From assembly GCF_024139115.2 (NCBI RefSeq), contig NC_085141.1, positions 45,753,065-45,817,064 on the forward strand: a DNA stretch of 64,000 bases, in the 5' to 3' direction. Positions within the stretch are counted from its first letter, which is position 1, and each line of letters starts with the position of its first letter. A program made the position numbers and the translations under genes. Shown in pieces: positions 45,720 to 57,483 of the stretch. Below the pieces are notes generated by a model. It made no database searches. It worked only from the letters and a program-made list of their open reading frames with translations, and was not told the origin of the DNA. The DNA comes from Armigeres subalbatus. Taxonomy: Eukaryota; Arthropoda; Insecta; Diptera; Culicidae.

Positions 45720-46100
45720 GGGATTTACCGTATGCCGTTCTGTAATGAATTTCCGGAAAACCCCTTATGAAAAAAAAATCCGGAATTACTCCTGCAGGAA
45801 TTCCGGAAATATTTTCTTAGGAAATGTTGTATGGTTTACTAAAGGAATTTTCGAAGGATTTTCTGGTGAGACTTACAAAGGAATTTCCGAAGGAAACAAT
45901 GTCCAAGTGAATGAAACAATGTCCAAGAGTGAAGAAGAAGACTCAAAAAATATTTAAGTAAATTCCCGATCAAATCCCTTGAAATCTCTGAAAAATCTTT
46001 TATAAATTACTTCGGGAACTCCTTTGAGATTGTTCACAGGAACTCGTGTAAGAATTCCTCTGAATATTCTGAAAATTCCGGGAGTTTTGAAAGTTTTTCC
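45720..46100. repeat. Degenerate relic of the 24-bp minisatellite family
   Basis: GGAATTCCGG, GGAATTTTCGAAGG and GGAATTTCCGAAGG recur at irregular spacing, the same vocabulary as arrays 1 and 2 but heavily diverged. It is a third separate locus of the family in this window. Confidence 0.6.
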
Positions 46101-47500
46101 GAGAGTTCTCCAGAGTTTATTAAAATTGACGGTTTTATTTTTCGGAAAAATGTTGGCGTATATTTTAAAATTTTAGAGAAGATATGCAATTCGGCAGGTC
46201 ATGTGGTCCATCGTGCCAAAGTCTAACTCCGCCATAAAAAGTTTATTTTTATTTCGAACGTGAAAATAGTATTGAATAAGCAATAAATATTTTTAAATCA
46301 ATCGAGTGACTGTTGAATCGTTCAAACGTATCGTTGTTATTTATTGTTCATTCAATCAATAATATGTTTGACTCTGGCCTCCTGTCAACAATAATTGTTG
46401 TTCAGTTATCATTGTGAATCCAGCCCCAGGGATACCTACTAAATAACAAATGTTACCTCCTGTGATTTTTGTGGAGACGCAGAGGTAAACACAGACTCTA
46501 AATAGCGAATAGCACATGCTTAAGTTCCTTCTATTTTCATAACTGTCTTTAAGGGCATGACCGGTGGCGGTAGTGATTATGGTATTTATTGGGTTAAGAA
46601 GCTAAGCGGATCATATTCAAAGAATCTCGAAAGAAAGTGAATCTAAACGCTACCAATTTTCCACTATACACCGTTCACCGCAACCATTTTCCGTTTCTAT
46701 CACCTTTACGGCTATGCGGCTCAGCCGTAAAAAAAAAGTTTTGTTCGATTTATAAGTTATATCGAGCAAACATTTTAACGAGCCTGTATATGGGCAGATT
46801 ATAATGAATCCGATACAGCGGTTGTTTGCCTAACAGCCGCTGCCGTATCCAGGCGCTAAAGTATATGTAAAAATAGCCAGCATGAGTTAACCACCTGAAG
46901 TTTGTATGGCGAAAGACATCTAACGCAGGTTTTCTCAACAGCAGGAACTTTTCACGCAAATCTATTTGGTACCAGTTATGTAGGAAGGTGTCCGCTACTA
47001 CGCCTACCAAATATATTTTCGATTAAAATGCTTATTTTCGAGATATTAAACTTTAGATGCCTTTCGCCATACTGATTTCCGAAAGTTAACTCCTAGTGTG
47101 CCGCTGTAAGCACGCTCAAAGCAGGCGATTCATTGAAAAAAGCAGAGCATCATGGATTATTGTCTCCTTATAGGAAAACATGATTGACTAGTTGGCTAGT
47201 CAATTATCTGGGCGTTATTCACGCCATGACATGAGTTAAATCCTTAGCCAGGGAAAACGCAATCCATTTTTAACCACACGGAACAGGTCAGCTGTTAAAC
47301 ACCCCAAACCAACGCCTAACCACAATTGAATGCAATCTAAACCGCAACGCATCACTGATGGGGTCAAACAAAACGAAATACACATGCCAACTAGATTATC
47401 TCTCTGTTTGATTCGATTCGCATCAACCGATTTCATGGCCGGCCAGCTAATTTCGTTTATCCCCCACAACCTACAAAAAAAACGAGAAAATACTCACCCG
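46101..47500. other. No gene recognised
   Basis: AT-rich, then mixed composition. Short frames only. Confidence 0.3.
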
Positions 47501-49180
47501 CCCTTGCTATTCCAATATCGGAGCCGGTAATTCCTACTCGAACGGCATCCCTCGCCAAAGCGTCCTTCAAATTTTTAATTAAAAATGTTTTCCACGCACT
47601 CTTCTTTCTCTCCAAACCAACCACGGTCGAGCTGATTCAACACTTTACCATCCATCAGAGACTCTGTGACTGTTCATTTGTAACACTGTACAGCTGAACA
47701 TGGGGGGGGATGCTGGGCGGCACTCCCGTTGCAATTCCGATTATTTCACCCCCGGATTTTCCGGATTATTCCACACAAAAGAACTCGCTTCGTAGCTCGT
47801 AGCCCAACACGTGCGCCCCCGGGTCCAATGCTGTGTGATCCACGGTCAGTGGGCATGCCAATCGGTCGAACCACCCACATTCATCCTTTTTTATTGCCAT
47901 CCACCACAGAATCCAGTAGAAACCAATGATGCATAGTGCTGGGGTGCGATTTTTTTTCTGCCGAGCGTCCGCTTTCTGTTCAATTTAAGCTTCAAATTAC
48001 ATTCCTCCGGCTTCAAAAGCGCAACCGAACGGGCTATTCGCCCTCGACCACATCACCACAATGTGCGAACATATTTCAGTCAAGTCCCGCCTGGACTACC
48101 ACGAAACCACACGCAAAATAAACCCGCCAAAAAAGCAAACAAAACTTTTCATCTGCACCTTATTTGCTCTTCACTGGCACGCGCAGAAAAAAAAACATCG
48201 TAAACCCTCGAACGAACGGTGATTAACGTCAGGGCCATTGCCAGCTGCCATCACACTTCGCAGACGACGGTCCACTTCCGGCCGCGGCACTCGCGCTAGA
48301 CAACATACCAACGCCAAACCTCTTTTTTATGCTATCGTTTTATGCTTCATTTCTCTTTATTCATCACCATCATCATCGAAATCATGAGCATGAGTATCGG
48401 CCGGCCAACCATCTGTATTCGTTCTTGTTCACGTGCTTCCCTTTTTCACTGAACTATGCGCGAAGTAATCCAGCGTCAGCGGCGGCAGGAACTCATTCGC
48501 CGTAGCGTGCCACGAATTGTACCCCAACTAAGCGGAGCAGCGCGTGTGGAGACCAAAGTTCACACAGGCCGCAGAACGCGAACGGTGTTGACGGCAGTAC
48601 TACCAGGCCTACTACTGTCTGTCCACGCACACCCGCCCCATAGCTTCGGCGCGCTTCGAAATGTTCCGGTCCCTAATTCCGTTCGATACGGTTGAAGGAT
48701 GCTGGGAAACTGATGCGAGAACACCGAGCGGCAACCGCTTTGGCGTCCAGCAGTCTGCCGAAATCTGTGCCCATCTCCTCGGTCGCACGAACCAATTTCG
48801 GAGGTTGCTGTCAAAACACGGATGCACACCCAGCACCGGTGATGCTCGGGGAAGCTCGGAATCTGGCGGTGACATGCGCGGCCGAAACGGACCCGATCCA
48901 TGGATGAATTCGCCCGGATCCACATTCCAAAGGGTTCACCCACGCTGGAATGGTTTGTTGTTTCCGTGCCGCGAGATGCGATGGTCTACAGGATCCGTGT
49001 GGGATGTAAGCACATAATGTTGTGCATGGTAGACAAAACAAAACTGGGTCATCAAAGCTCTCAAGTGTAACCAATGTGAACGACATGATTTGCTATGCTA
49101 ATCATTCTAGTAGCGATCTAACGTGGTCACTGTTTAATTGAATGATGTTTGGTTCATTCTAAACATTGGAACCATCACGA
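47501..49180. other. Repeat-poor, GC-balanced stretch; possible minus-strand 5' exon
   Basis: This is the longest stretch here without recognisable mobile-element sequence. On the minus strand GCAAGGGCGG is followed by GTGAGTATTTT at about 47501, a good splice donor. 48450-49000 has overlapping frames on both strands, up to about 127 codons, without recognisable domains. It may be the promoter and leader of a host gene, but no start codon or product can be assigned. Confidence 0.25.
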
Positions 49181-49193
49181 AATGTGAACTATT

Positions 49194-49247
49194 ATTATTA
49201 TTATCTTTATTTGTGAGGTTTTCGGCCCTGGGCCGGTGCACCTCGTA
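49194..49247 (-). mobile_element. 54-bp severely 5'-truncated non-LTR insertion
   Basis: Flanked by the perfect 13-bp duplication AATGTGAACTATT (49181-49193 and 49248-49260). On the minus strand it ends ACAAATAAAGATAA followed by TAA repeats, a typical non-LTR or SINE tail. Only the extreme 3' end was inserted. Confidence 0.8.
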
Positions 49248-49260
49248 AATGTGAACTATT

Positions 49261-50037
49261 CAATCACCGCAGATCATTTTTTTATCACCTCGCCTTCTTG
49301 TTCCCGTCGAATCGTTGTCGAGAACCAAAGGATTACTGTCCGACATTCTGGCTACGTGCCCGGCCCACCGCAGTCTTCCGATTTTCGCGGTGTGAACGAT
49401 GGATGGTTCTCCCAACAACTGATGCAACTCGTGGTTCATTCGCCTCCTCCACGTACCGTCCACCATCTGCACCCCACCATAGATGGTACGCAGCGCTTGC
49501 TTTTCCTTTCCGTTGGTCCTCCACGAGCATCGTCCAGGTCTCGTGTCCATAGAGAACTACCGGTCTAATAAGCGTTTTGTAGATAGTCAGTTTGGTACGA
49601 ACTCTATTCGATCGGAGCGTTTTGCGGAGTCCAAAGTACTTACGTCAATTTCGTTATCACCATTACAACATCGTAGTGAGTGGCTTAGGTTTTCCTCTCT
49701 TGAGCCTCTTCCTATCATGTACTTGTGTTGATGACTAGTCCAATCCGTTTAGCTTCACTTTTCAGTCTGATGTAAGCTTCCTCCATCTTCTCAAAGTTGC
49801 GTGCCATAATATCAGTGTCGTCAACGAAACCAAATAACTTGACGGACTTCGTGAAAATCTTACCACTTCACTCGTGTCAATCCCTTGGTATTACTCCTTC
49901 CAGAGCGATGTTGAATAGCAGACACGAAAGACCATCACGTTGCCGTAACCCTCTGCGTGTTTCGAAGGGACTCGAGAATGCTCCTGAAACTCGAACTACG
50001 CACATCACCCGATCCATCGTCGCCTTGATCAACCTTA
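49261..50037 (-). pseudogene. RTE copy A, C-terminal part (distal reverse transcriptase and C-terminal domain)
   Basis: On the minus strand the conserved RRGLRQRDGLSCLLFNIALE-type motif of RTE-clade reverse transcriptases is followed by the C-terminal LRTIYGG, WRRRMNHEL and RWAGHVARM motifs. Several frameshifts break it. Its upstream part continues at 57860-57935 and 60432-60727, which shows that one element was split by later insertions. It resembles the JAM1-type RTE elements of Aedes (recognition by motif, not by search). Confidence 0.8.
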
Positions 50038-50120
50038 GGGGCGATTCAAATTAGACGTTCACTTCTTTTCGGGATTTCTAGACCCCCCTCTGTCACGCTT
50101 TTTTGTATACCTATTACATG
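50038..50120. mobile_element. Split MITE, left part
   Basis: It starts GGGGCGATTCAAATT, preceded by TTA at 50035-50037. Its other half is 57798-57859, and the two halves are separated by the errantivirus and its CATG duplication. Rejoined length is about 145 bp. A TAA duplication (minus-strand reading) fits the PIF/Harbinger type (inference). Precise removal restores the reading frame of RTE copy A. Confidence 0.8.
50117..50120 (+). repeat. Left 4-bp target duplication (CATG) of the errantivirus
   Basis: CATG here and at 57794-57797. A 4-bp duplication is usual for Ty3/gypsy integrases of this group. Confidence 0.85.
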
Positions 50121-50430
50121 ACTTATGTTTTTTGTCGTTCGAGATACGTTTTTAAAAAAACTAAACAATCGACCTGTCCGCTCGAGTGAAGAAATACGAA
50201 TGAATTTTATTGTTAACTAATTATTATGGAACCTAGCTGGGGAATACTTTATGCTGATACTGGCAAGAACCATCAATCATGGGTGTCGGTCGCGGCTCCA
50301 ATAACACCGGTGCGGAATGTGCAAGGTGTTGGTCTCCGGTTACGTCCGGTCCAATGTGGCTAGCTTAGAGTTGGACGCTAACAGTTGCCGTTCCAACAAT
50401 TTGACTCTGGTTGCATTTACGTCCGTAACT
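50121..50430 (-). repeat. 3' LTR of the errantivirus
   Basis: 310 bp. On the minus strand it begins AGTTACGGACG and ends CATAAGT. It is nearly identical to 57483-57793. Confidence 0.95.
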
Positions 50431-51996
50431 GGCCCCTCCTTGAAGTCCGAAACGTCCTCGTTTCCGGTAGGTTTGGCACGTTGCTTCTCATGGAAAATTT
50501 TTCTGCTCATATAAAATAAAATGGCGATTATAATGGCAAGCAGGCTGACGCCTGATAAAGACATTGACGTTAGTACGACAGAATTCATGGTTTTCTTAGA
50601 GAATCCAGATGATGTCTATTGTTGATGTGGATTTTTCGAAACTCATCTCAGGCTCTAGGTCTTTAATTTGGATGTCCAAACCGTCCAGTGGAACGATTGA
50701 TAACTGACCTGTTTTATACCATTCTTTGTTGGTGAATTCCAACCCATCGATATAGATAGTACAGTTATGGTATTCTATTAAAAATGTGCCAGTTAGAGTT
50801 CTGTTATGTATTCCACAAGAAGTAATGATCTCTTGGTTTTTGATTTGCTTGACGACCAAATGATTTGGGGTTAATGGTTTTACCACCGATACTTGGCTTA
50901 CTTCCTTAAATGAGCAGTTTGCTGGTTTTCCGTTGAGAAGCATTGAGAAACAGCCATCGTTTGTCGAGTTTTGAAGGTTTTCCAAGCTACAGATGTGGTT
51001 GCGTCCTATTTCCTGGCAGGGTTTGTTGATGAAGTAGAGATTGAAATCGTTGATGATTGCTATGGTTGCCGGTACCTTCAGCGTCCTATCTTTAATTATC
51101 AAAGGTTCTAGTAAGAGAGTTTTATAGGCAAGAGTTTCGAGCGAGGGAATTTCAATTACAAAATAATCTTAGTTTCATTATGGAAGCTGCTTATTTCAAG
51201 GAATTCGTACATTTGATCTACGGTTTCTACGTTAAGCTTTTGGGTTTCAAATTGTTGTATTATAATTTTTAATTCATCAGGAGTCAAAATATCTTTGGAA
51301 ATAACTCTTAATTTGGCTAGCTGTACTATTTCAAAAATGGTTCTAAAGTGATCATTTACATTATCAATTAAAATATTGGTTTTAGAATGTCTTGTAGAAT
51401 TATCAAATTTTTCGCTACACCTGAACTAGTTCGTGAATCTATTAGACTTCGTTTGATTTGATCATGGTCCTTTTCTAACTGTCTGATAATTCTATTCATC
51501 CTATCTTGAAGTTGGCTATTGATTTGGACTTGTTCGTTATTTTCGTTTATCAAAATTTCGTTATTGGACTCTAACTTTCTGATATTCTCCGAAATTTTAT
51601 TAGATCATTATCGTCCAGATTGCCTGTAATTTGTTTTAGAGTAGAACTGAGAAAATTGAACAATCCTCGTCTGTTTCTATGTCTTGGCATTAGGTTGTGA
51701 AACAGAGTTTGAGTATTGCTAAATTTTGACTCAAGCATTTTGGTTATATCTGTATAATTTTCAAAACTTTTGATTCCTTGAAGGATAATTTCGAGCTTTG
51801 CAAGAATTGGTTCGTATCGTTTCAAGTCAATTGTGTGGTAAATTTGATGCTTCCCAATTTTTACAAAGGTTTTCCCAATGTCTAGTGTTAATAAACCAGG
51901 ATTTCGTTGGAGATCGGTTATTTGGATGCTAGGGGAGGATCTTGCTGTAGATGAAGAGATGATCACGGCGAAAATGATGAGCGTGGTAGCCTTCAT
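50340..51996 (-). pseudogene. env: Errantivirus env (fusion-type envelope glycoprotein), frameshifted
   Basis: The first segment (51996-51571) opens with a signal peptide of about 18 residues. At residues 107-110 it has a furin-like site (RNRR) followed by the hydrophobic GLFNFLSS start of a presumed fusion peptide, the layout of insect errantivirus envelopes related to baculovirus F proteins. A coiled-coil-like stretch follows (51553-51368), then a cysteine-containing ectodomain (51102-50596). Last comes a membrane-spanning segment (LLAIIIAILFYM, within 50588-50340) with a tail that runs into the LTR. At least three frameshifts separate these segments, so no intact protein is encoded as written. 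Confidence 0.85.
50431..50444 (-). other. Polypurine tract of the errantivirus
   Basis: On the minus strand CTTCAAGGAGGGGCC lies directly before the 3' LTR, the expected position for the plus-strand DNA primer. Confidence 0.7.
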
Positions 51997-52055
51997 ATTG
52001 TTGTCCTAAAATTAGAAAAACTTTTATTAGTGAAAAATAACTAAATTTATTCTGG

Positions 52056-52346
52056 TTTAGTACGTGCGGTAAGACGCGCGGCTACAAAGCAAGACCATGC
52101 TGAGGGTGGCTGGGTTCGATTCCCGGTGTCGGTCTAGGCAATTTTCGGATTGGAAATTGTCTCGACTTCCCTGGGCATAAAAGTATCATCGTGTTAGCCT
52201 CATGATATACGAATGCAAAAATGGTAACCTGGCTTAGAAACCTCGCAGTTAATAACTGTGGAAGTGCTTAATGAACACTAAGCTGCGAGGCGGCTCTGTC
52301 CCAGTGTGGGGATGTAATGCCAATAAGAAGAAGAAGAAGAAGAAGA
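52056..52346 (+). mobile_element. Feilai-like SINE inserted between pol and env
   Basis: tRNA-like head with an intact B-box (GGGTTCGATTCCCGG), full body and AAGAAGAAG tail. The first bases of the head are altered or lost. It lies in the opposite orientation to the errantivirus, so it inserted after that element integrated or travelled with it. No clean target duplication was identified. Confidence 0.85.
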
Positions 52347-52571
52347 CGATAGCTTAAAGCAAAGATGGATTATTTAGAATGGAATTTGTATAGTGATAGG
52401 GTTTAATTGGATTAGTGCTAGCAGGTCGACTATCTGGTTTAGGAGTTATTGCGATTTGTAATTAAGCTTGGAAAAGTTGAGCAAGTGCTGGGATATGTCC
52501 AAGCAGTACGTTCTGCGTAAAGGAATATTCTTACAGTATTGTATATAGTTAGCCTTTCACTTGAAGTATTC

Positions 52572-55500
52572 CTATTCTCTGATTCGACGAAGGGCTTCTT
52601 TATGTAACTTCCTTTGATTTTCATCAAGGAACGTCTGTTGCCCGTCCTCGGCGACTACGACGGGGGTGAAGTTATCCTGTCTCTTGTTTTTTACTCCGTG
52701 TCGTTTGGTGAACGCCAGTTGACCTACATCCAGAGGTGGGGGGTTTTCCCGAATTTGGTTTCTTTGAGCATTTTGGTTACGTTGGATTTGTGAGATTTGG
52801 TGCACAGCTTCGTCATAGATTTTATTCCGAGCTTCTAACATTCTCTCGCGATCCAATGGCCTTTCTTCGTCGTCTTTTATCCCGTAGAATATCTCTCGTG
52901 GTTTCATGTTGGTAGCTGAATGTATGCTATTGTTGTAAAGAGTACAGGAAATAAGGAACATTTCTTTGACAGTGACATTCGGGTACCTATGTTTATTACA
53001 TTTAAATATTTCGGCTATTGTAGAATGGAAGCGTTCTACGATGCCATTGGTTTCACTACGATCAACGGGAGTAAAATATTGTTGGACGTTCAAATCTGCG
53101 AGTATGCCTCATAGTTCAATGGACTTTATAGCCGGTTCGTTATCTGAAACTATTAGCTGAGGAGTTCCATACAAGGCAAAGTATTTCAGTATAGCTTTTC
53201 TGATATCCGGAATAGCTCTAGATTTTATGGGGATGAGGCTTCCAAATCTAGTTAATTTGTCGACTACCGACAAAATAAGTAGGGTTGCGAAATGAAAACA
53301 TCGATATGGATGATATCCAATGGTTTTTAGGGATGGGAGTTTCGCCATGTTTTATCTTATACGGTTTCCTCTCGTACTTGGCCTTATTGCAAATTTGGCA
53401 TAAGATAATAAATTTCCTAATCTTAGTCTTAAGGTTAGGGAAATAATAACGTCTAATCATTTCGGCGTAATTTTCTTTGATGCCTCGATGTGAGGTTTCA
53501 TGGGTTTGTTCTATGAGCGAATCTTGCTCTTGAATATTAGTTACATCTGTTAACATTTTCTGCGATATCTTGATCTTGAAGATTTTATGTCTACTAAAGT
53601 AATTTTTATAGACAATTTGGATAGTTGGAATCAAGCTTTCGGGGCAAAAGTATGCAATTTTGTTTTGATGGGTCCATGCATTCCCGGAAGATTCGAATCA
53701 TTAATGGAACTCCAAAATTTAGTTTGGTAATGATTCGTCTATGAACTCTCGGAAAGATTTCCTCATAGGTTTCAGAATCTTCAGTGCCGATTTTCAAAAT
53801 AATCTGATTGCGAAAGAAGTTAATGGGACGTTCGGTGCATTCGATGAATTCTGACACGTCAGTATCTGCCGAATGAATTGAACTTGAATCGGATGATTCT
53901 TCGTTTACATTTATTTCAGGTATTCTAGACAAAGCATCTGCCACGACATTTTGTCTCCCTGGCCGATGTTTTATTTCAAAATCGTATTCGGATAACTGAA
54001 GTCTCCATTTTACGAGTTTTGTGTTTGGGGTTTTTAAATTTAGGGCATATGTTAAAGGTTGGTGGTCAGTATAGAGTGTGAACTTCTTACCAAAGAGATA
54101 CAGGCGGAAGTATCGAGTTGCCCATACAATGGCCAACAATTCCTTTTCAATGGCCGAATAATTCTCTTCGGACTTGGTCAATGTTCTCGAGGCGTAAGCT
54201 ATGGGTCTATCCGCTCCGATAGGTCCCTGCGATAGCACCGCCCTAGGGCGAAATTGCTCGCATCCGTAGTTAAAACGAATGGCTTATCGAAGTCGGGATA
54301 CTGCAAATGTTACTATGAGTCAGTAGACTTTGCAGGTTTCAAAGGTTTTCATAAACAAAGGCGTGTGCTCTACGGATTCTCCTTTGCGTAGTTGGGCGGT
54401 TAATGGTTTCGTGATTTTGGCGAAATCAGGGACAAACCGCCTGTAGTAGCCAAGAATTCCTAAAAACCCTTTTAGTTCGGTTTGATTTTTTGGAATAGGC
54501 CATTAAGGAATGGCATTGATTTTATCAGGATTTGGTTTCACACCTTGGTCGGTGACAATGTGACCAAGAAATGCTACTTCTTTCTTTAGGAATTCACTCT
54601 TATCGAGTTGAATTTTCAAGTTAACATTCTTGAGAGCTAGGAAAACTTTATTTAAGTTTTCAATGTGCTCTTGCAGAGAAGTTGAAAAGACAATTATGTC
54701 GTCCATGTACACAAGACAACATTTGCCTAATAAATTTCGTAAAACATTATCCATGACGCGCTGAAATGTTGCAGGCGCGTTCTTTAACCCAAACGGCATG
54801 CGAAGGTATTCGTATAATCCATGTTCAACGCTAAACGCCGTTTTGACACATCATCAGGATGAACTTCTACCTGATGGAAACCTGAGGTGAGGTCCAGCGT
54901 CGTGAAGTACTGACACCTACCAAGTTTGTCCAAAATCTCAGTGATATTTGGTAGCGGGTATCTGTCGTCTATTGTCTTATCGTTTAGTTTACGATAATCG
55001 ACAACTAAACGCCATTTTGTTTGCCTGAGGCATCCGCCTTTTTGGGACAACCCAAATTGGTGAGCACCAAGGGGATGTGCTAGGCCGTATAATGCCTTGA
55101 GCTAACATTTCGTTTATTTGATCTTGTACCTCTTGCTTATGGCAATAGGGTACCGATAGCTCTTTGCATGGGTAGGGGATTTCATCCCTGGTTTCAATTT
55201 TGTGCTTGATTGCGTTAGTGAAGGTCAAGTCATTGCCTTTAATGAAGAAAACGTCCTGATATTTAGAAATAAGTTTTAGAAGTTTATCCCTTTCTTCTCC
55301 ATTAAGATGATCGATACGAAGTTGATTTCAATTTCGGGTTAATTGGAGCGGGATCGAAGCGGCATTCATTTTTAGACGTTGTGTTCAATTTACGTTCTTC
55401 AAAATTATTCAATTCAGAGGAATTAAACAGTTTGGGTTGCATTTCACGGTGAAATTGCAACAGTTTTTCAATAAAATGTGGGCTTTATTATGGTCAGCCC

Positions 55501-55970
55501 TATACAGACCTGGTACAATCATCACATCTTGTGTTAGGGAAGAGGTATTCGATGTAAAATCTCCATGACTAACTTTTGTATTCAAAACTACGGGAGCTTC
55601 TTCGTGAGCATTGAGAGATATCGAAAAGAGTCAGGATATTTTCGTAACATTTGAATGGAATATTCCGGAAATTTTAATATATTAGTGGAAGTCAATATTT
55701 CTACCTGAGACTCTTAAGGGACTCATATCCTATAAGGCCATCGAAAAAGGAGTGGAATTTGAATAATTGAAATCTAATGCAGGTTTATTTTGGAAAATGG
55801 TCAACCTTACTTTTTGATTAATTTCATATGAACCATTAATATTGTTCACACATGTAGGTTTACACTCAAAATTTCATTTGGCAAAACTTTGGCTGGATCA
55901 ATATAATTCCTGTTGGCACCTGTGTCAATGAGGAATTTTAGCTGCTTCGTTCGTACTTGCACAACGATGT
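52572..55970 (-). pseudogene. pol: Errantivirus pol (protease, reverse transcriptase, RNase H, integrase), frameshifted
   Basis: In order on the minus strand: protease with the DTGA active site (55926-55915); reverse transcriptase (about 55228-54503) with [25 protein letters not shown] and the catalytic YMDD (54709-54698); RNase H (about 54310-53950) with TDASN and YTDHQPL; integrase (about 53640-52572). The integrase has an HHCC-type zinc region (ETSHRG ... CQICNKAK) and the three acidic catalytic residues, in VVDKLTRFG, VSDNEPAI and NGIVERFHS. All hallmark residues are present, yet about seven small frameshifts break the frame. One of them is at a short G-run near 54240. Conserved motifs with only indel damage fit a recent insertion, or sequencing error. 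Confidence 0.9.
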
Positions 55971-55985
55971 AGGGAAGAAAATTAT

Positions 55986-57143
55986 TTACGTTTTGGTTTC
56001 CGCATCTAGGCTTGGTTGAAAATTTGAGTCGTCATGATATTCAACAGGATCTTCATATGGCTCATCTGTGTACTGATCGGAATTAGTGCAATATGGGAAA
56101 GTTTGGTCGGACTCATGTTGATCTTCGTGACAATTAATTCTCATGTTGCCTTGGGGTGGGTTGTTCTGTCTGGAAGTTTGAGGAAGATTGGGGTTCGAAT
56201 TTAATTGCGTTCTGCAATTGACCGTTATGCTGGTTCTGATTTTGAGGTTTGAAATTATTTTGATAGTATGGGCGATAATTCGGGTTGTAATTTGGTTGAG
56301 CCCTAAAATTATTTTGGTATCTATTGAAAATTCCACTTTGCTGAGGCGGGGCTCTGTTAGTGTTATTCGGAAGAAACTGATGTTTTGGAAATTTTCTCTC
56401 TTGCGCTGAGCAGCGTTAAATTGATCAAGCGCACGTTGATAAGCCCAACAGAAGAGTAGTAGGGCATGTAGTTCTAACGAGTGTGGAATATGGCTCGACG
56501 AGGCCATCAATAAATGAATTGAGGATCATGTCTTCATAACTGCGAGAAAGGGTTTGAATATTTCTGTTCAAGTCAGGATCTAAGGCTAGCTTTGCAACAA
56601 TATCCGATAATAATTCACGGCATTCGTTATAAAAGGTCGTTATATTCTTGTTGCTTTGTTTTAAATAGCAAATCTGGGTTACAAGACTAGAAAGATCTCG
56701 TTTATCACCAAAGTACTCGATAAGTACTTTTTTGATAATATTCCAATCGCAAGGGGTGTCGCGCTTCAAGAGCTTCACTGGCCTCCTCTGTTATCTTGTC
56801 CCTAATAATACTTGTCCAAAGAGGTAACACCATAGTGACATCTGCTGCTGATGGACATAATTGCTTTGCGTGATCGAGTTTTTCTTCGACGGACGCGATC
56901 CAGGTGGCTAGTGATTTTTATCTCCTTTATATGGGACAATTAGTTTGATTGCATCTGGCACTCTAGATGGGTTAAATGAGGAAGTAGGATTGAAGGCAAT
57001 CTTACTCTAGACTCTACTTCACTTTCATAATTTGAACGGGGACGGGATGATAGAGCTTCAATTTGTAGTCTCTGTTGCTCAATTTGGGCTGTAAGAGCCT
57101 CAATTTGTTGTGTAATTTCCTCAGACATTCTCCTTGTAATCAT
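55986..57143 (-). pseudogene. gag: Errantivirus gag, frameshifted
   Basis: The ATG at 57143 opens a segment with a coiled-coil-like stretch rich in Q, E and L (EEITQQIEALTAQIEQQ). The frame continues, after breaks, through 56778-56425 and 56510-55986. The C-terminal part is rich in N, Q, D and E. No CCHC zinc knuckle is evident, which is common in this group. Identification rests mainly on its position between the primer-binding site and protease. Confidence 0.75.
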
Positions 57144-57465
57144 TCACTTAATATTCTACAAATATTTTATCTAACGATTTTAGGGATTTATTGTTAATTC
57201 ACTTTCACTGTTTCACTTATTATCACTATTAATCGATAATGTTGTTGATAGATTCGTTTACTTACAGTTAGTTTTCCGCGATGAACCGTCGCGAGGGGGA
57301 TAGGTTGATTAAGTTGATCCGCAGGCTTTCGCTTGATGAGTGCTGGATATCGTCTCGAATCTTCAATAATCCGTCGAAGATGCCTCCTGTCGGTGACGTT
57401 ATTCCCACGTTCTTCCAGTTGGCGGGCGATTTCACTTTACACTTATCACAACCGAAAACTACCGG

Positions 57466-57483
57466 ATCCTACCGACTGCGCCA
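57466..57483 (-). other. Primer-binding site of the errantivirus
   Basis: On the minus strand TGGCGCAGTCGGTAGGAT follows the 5' LTR directly. It matches the tRNA-Ser-type site used by the 17.6/297 group. Confidence 0.75.
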
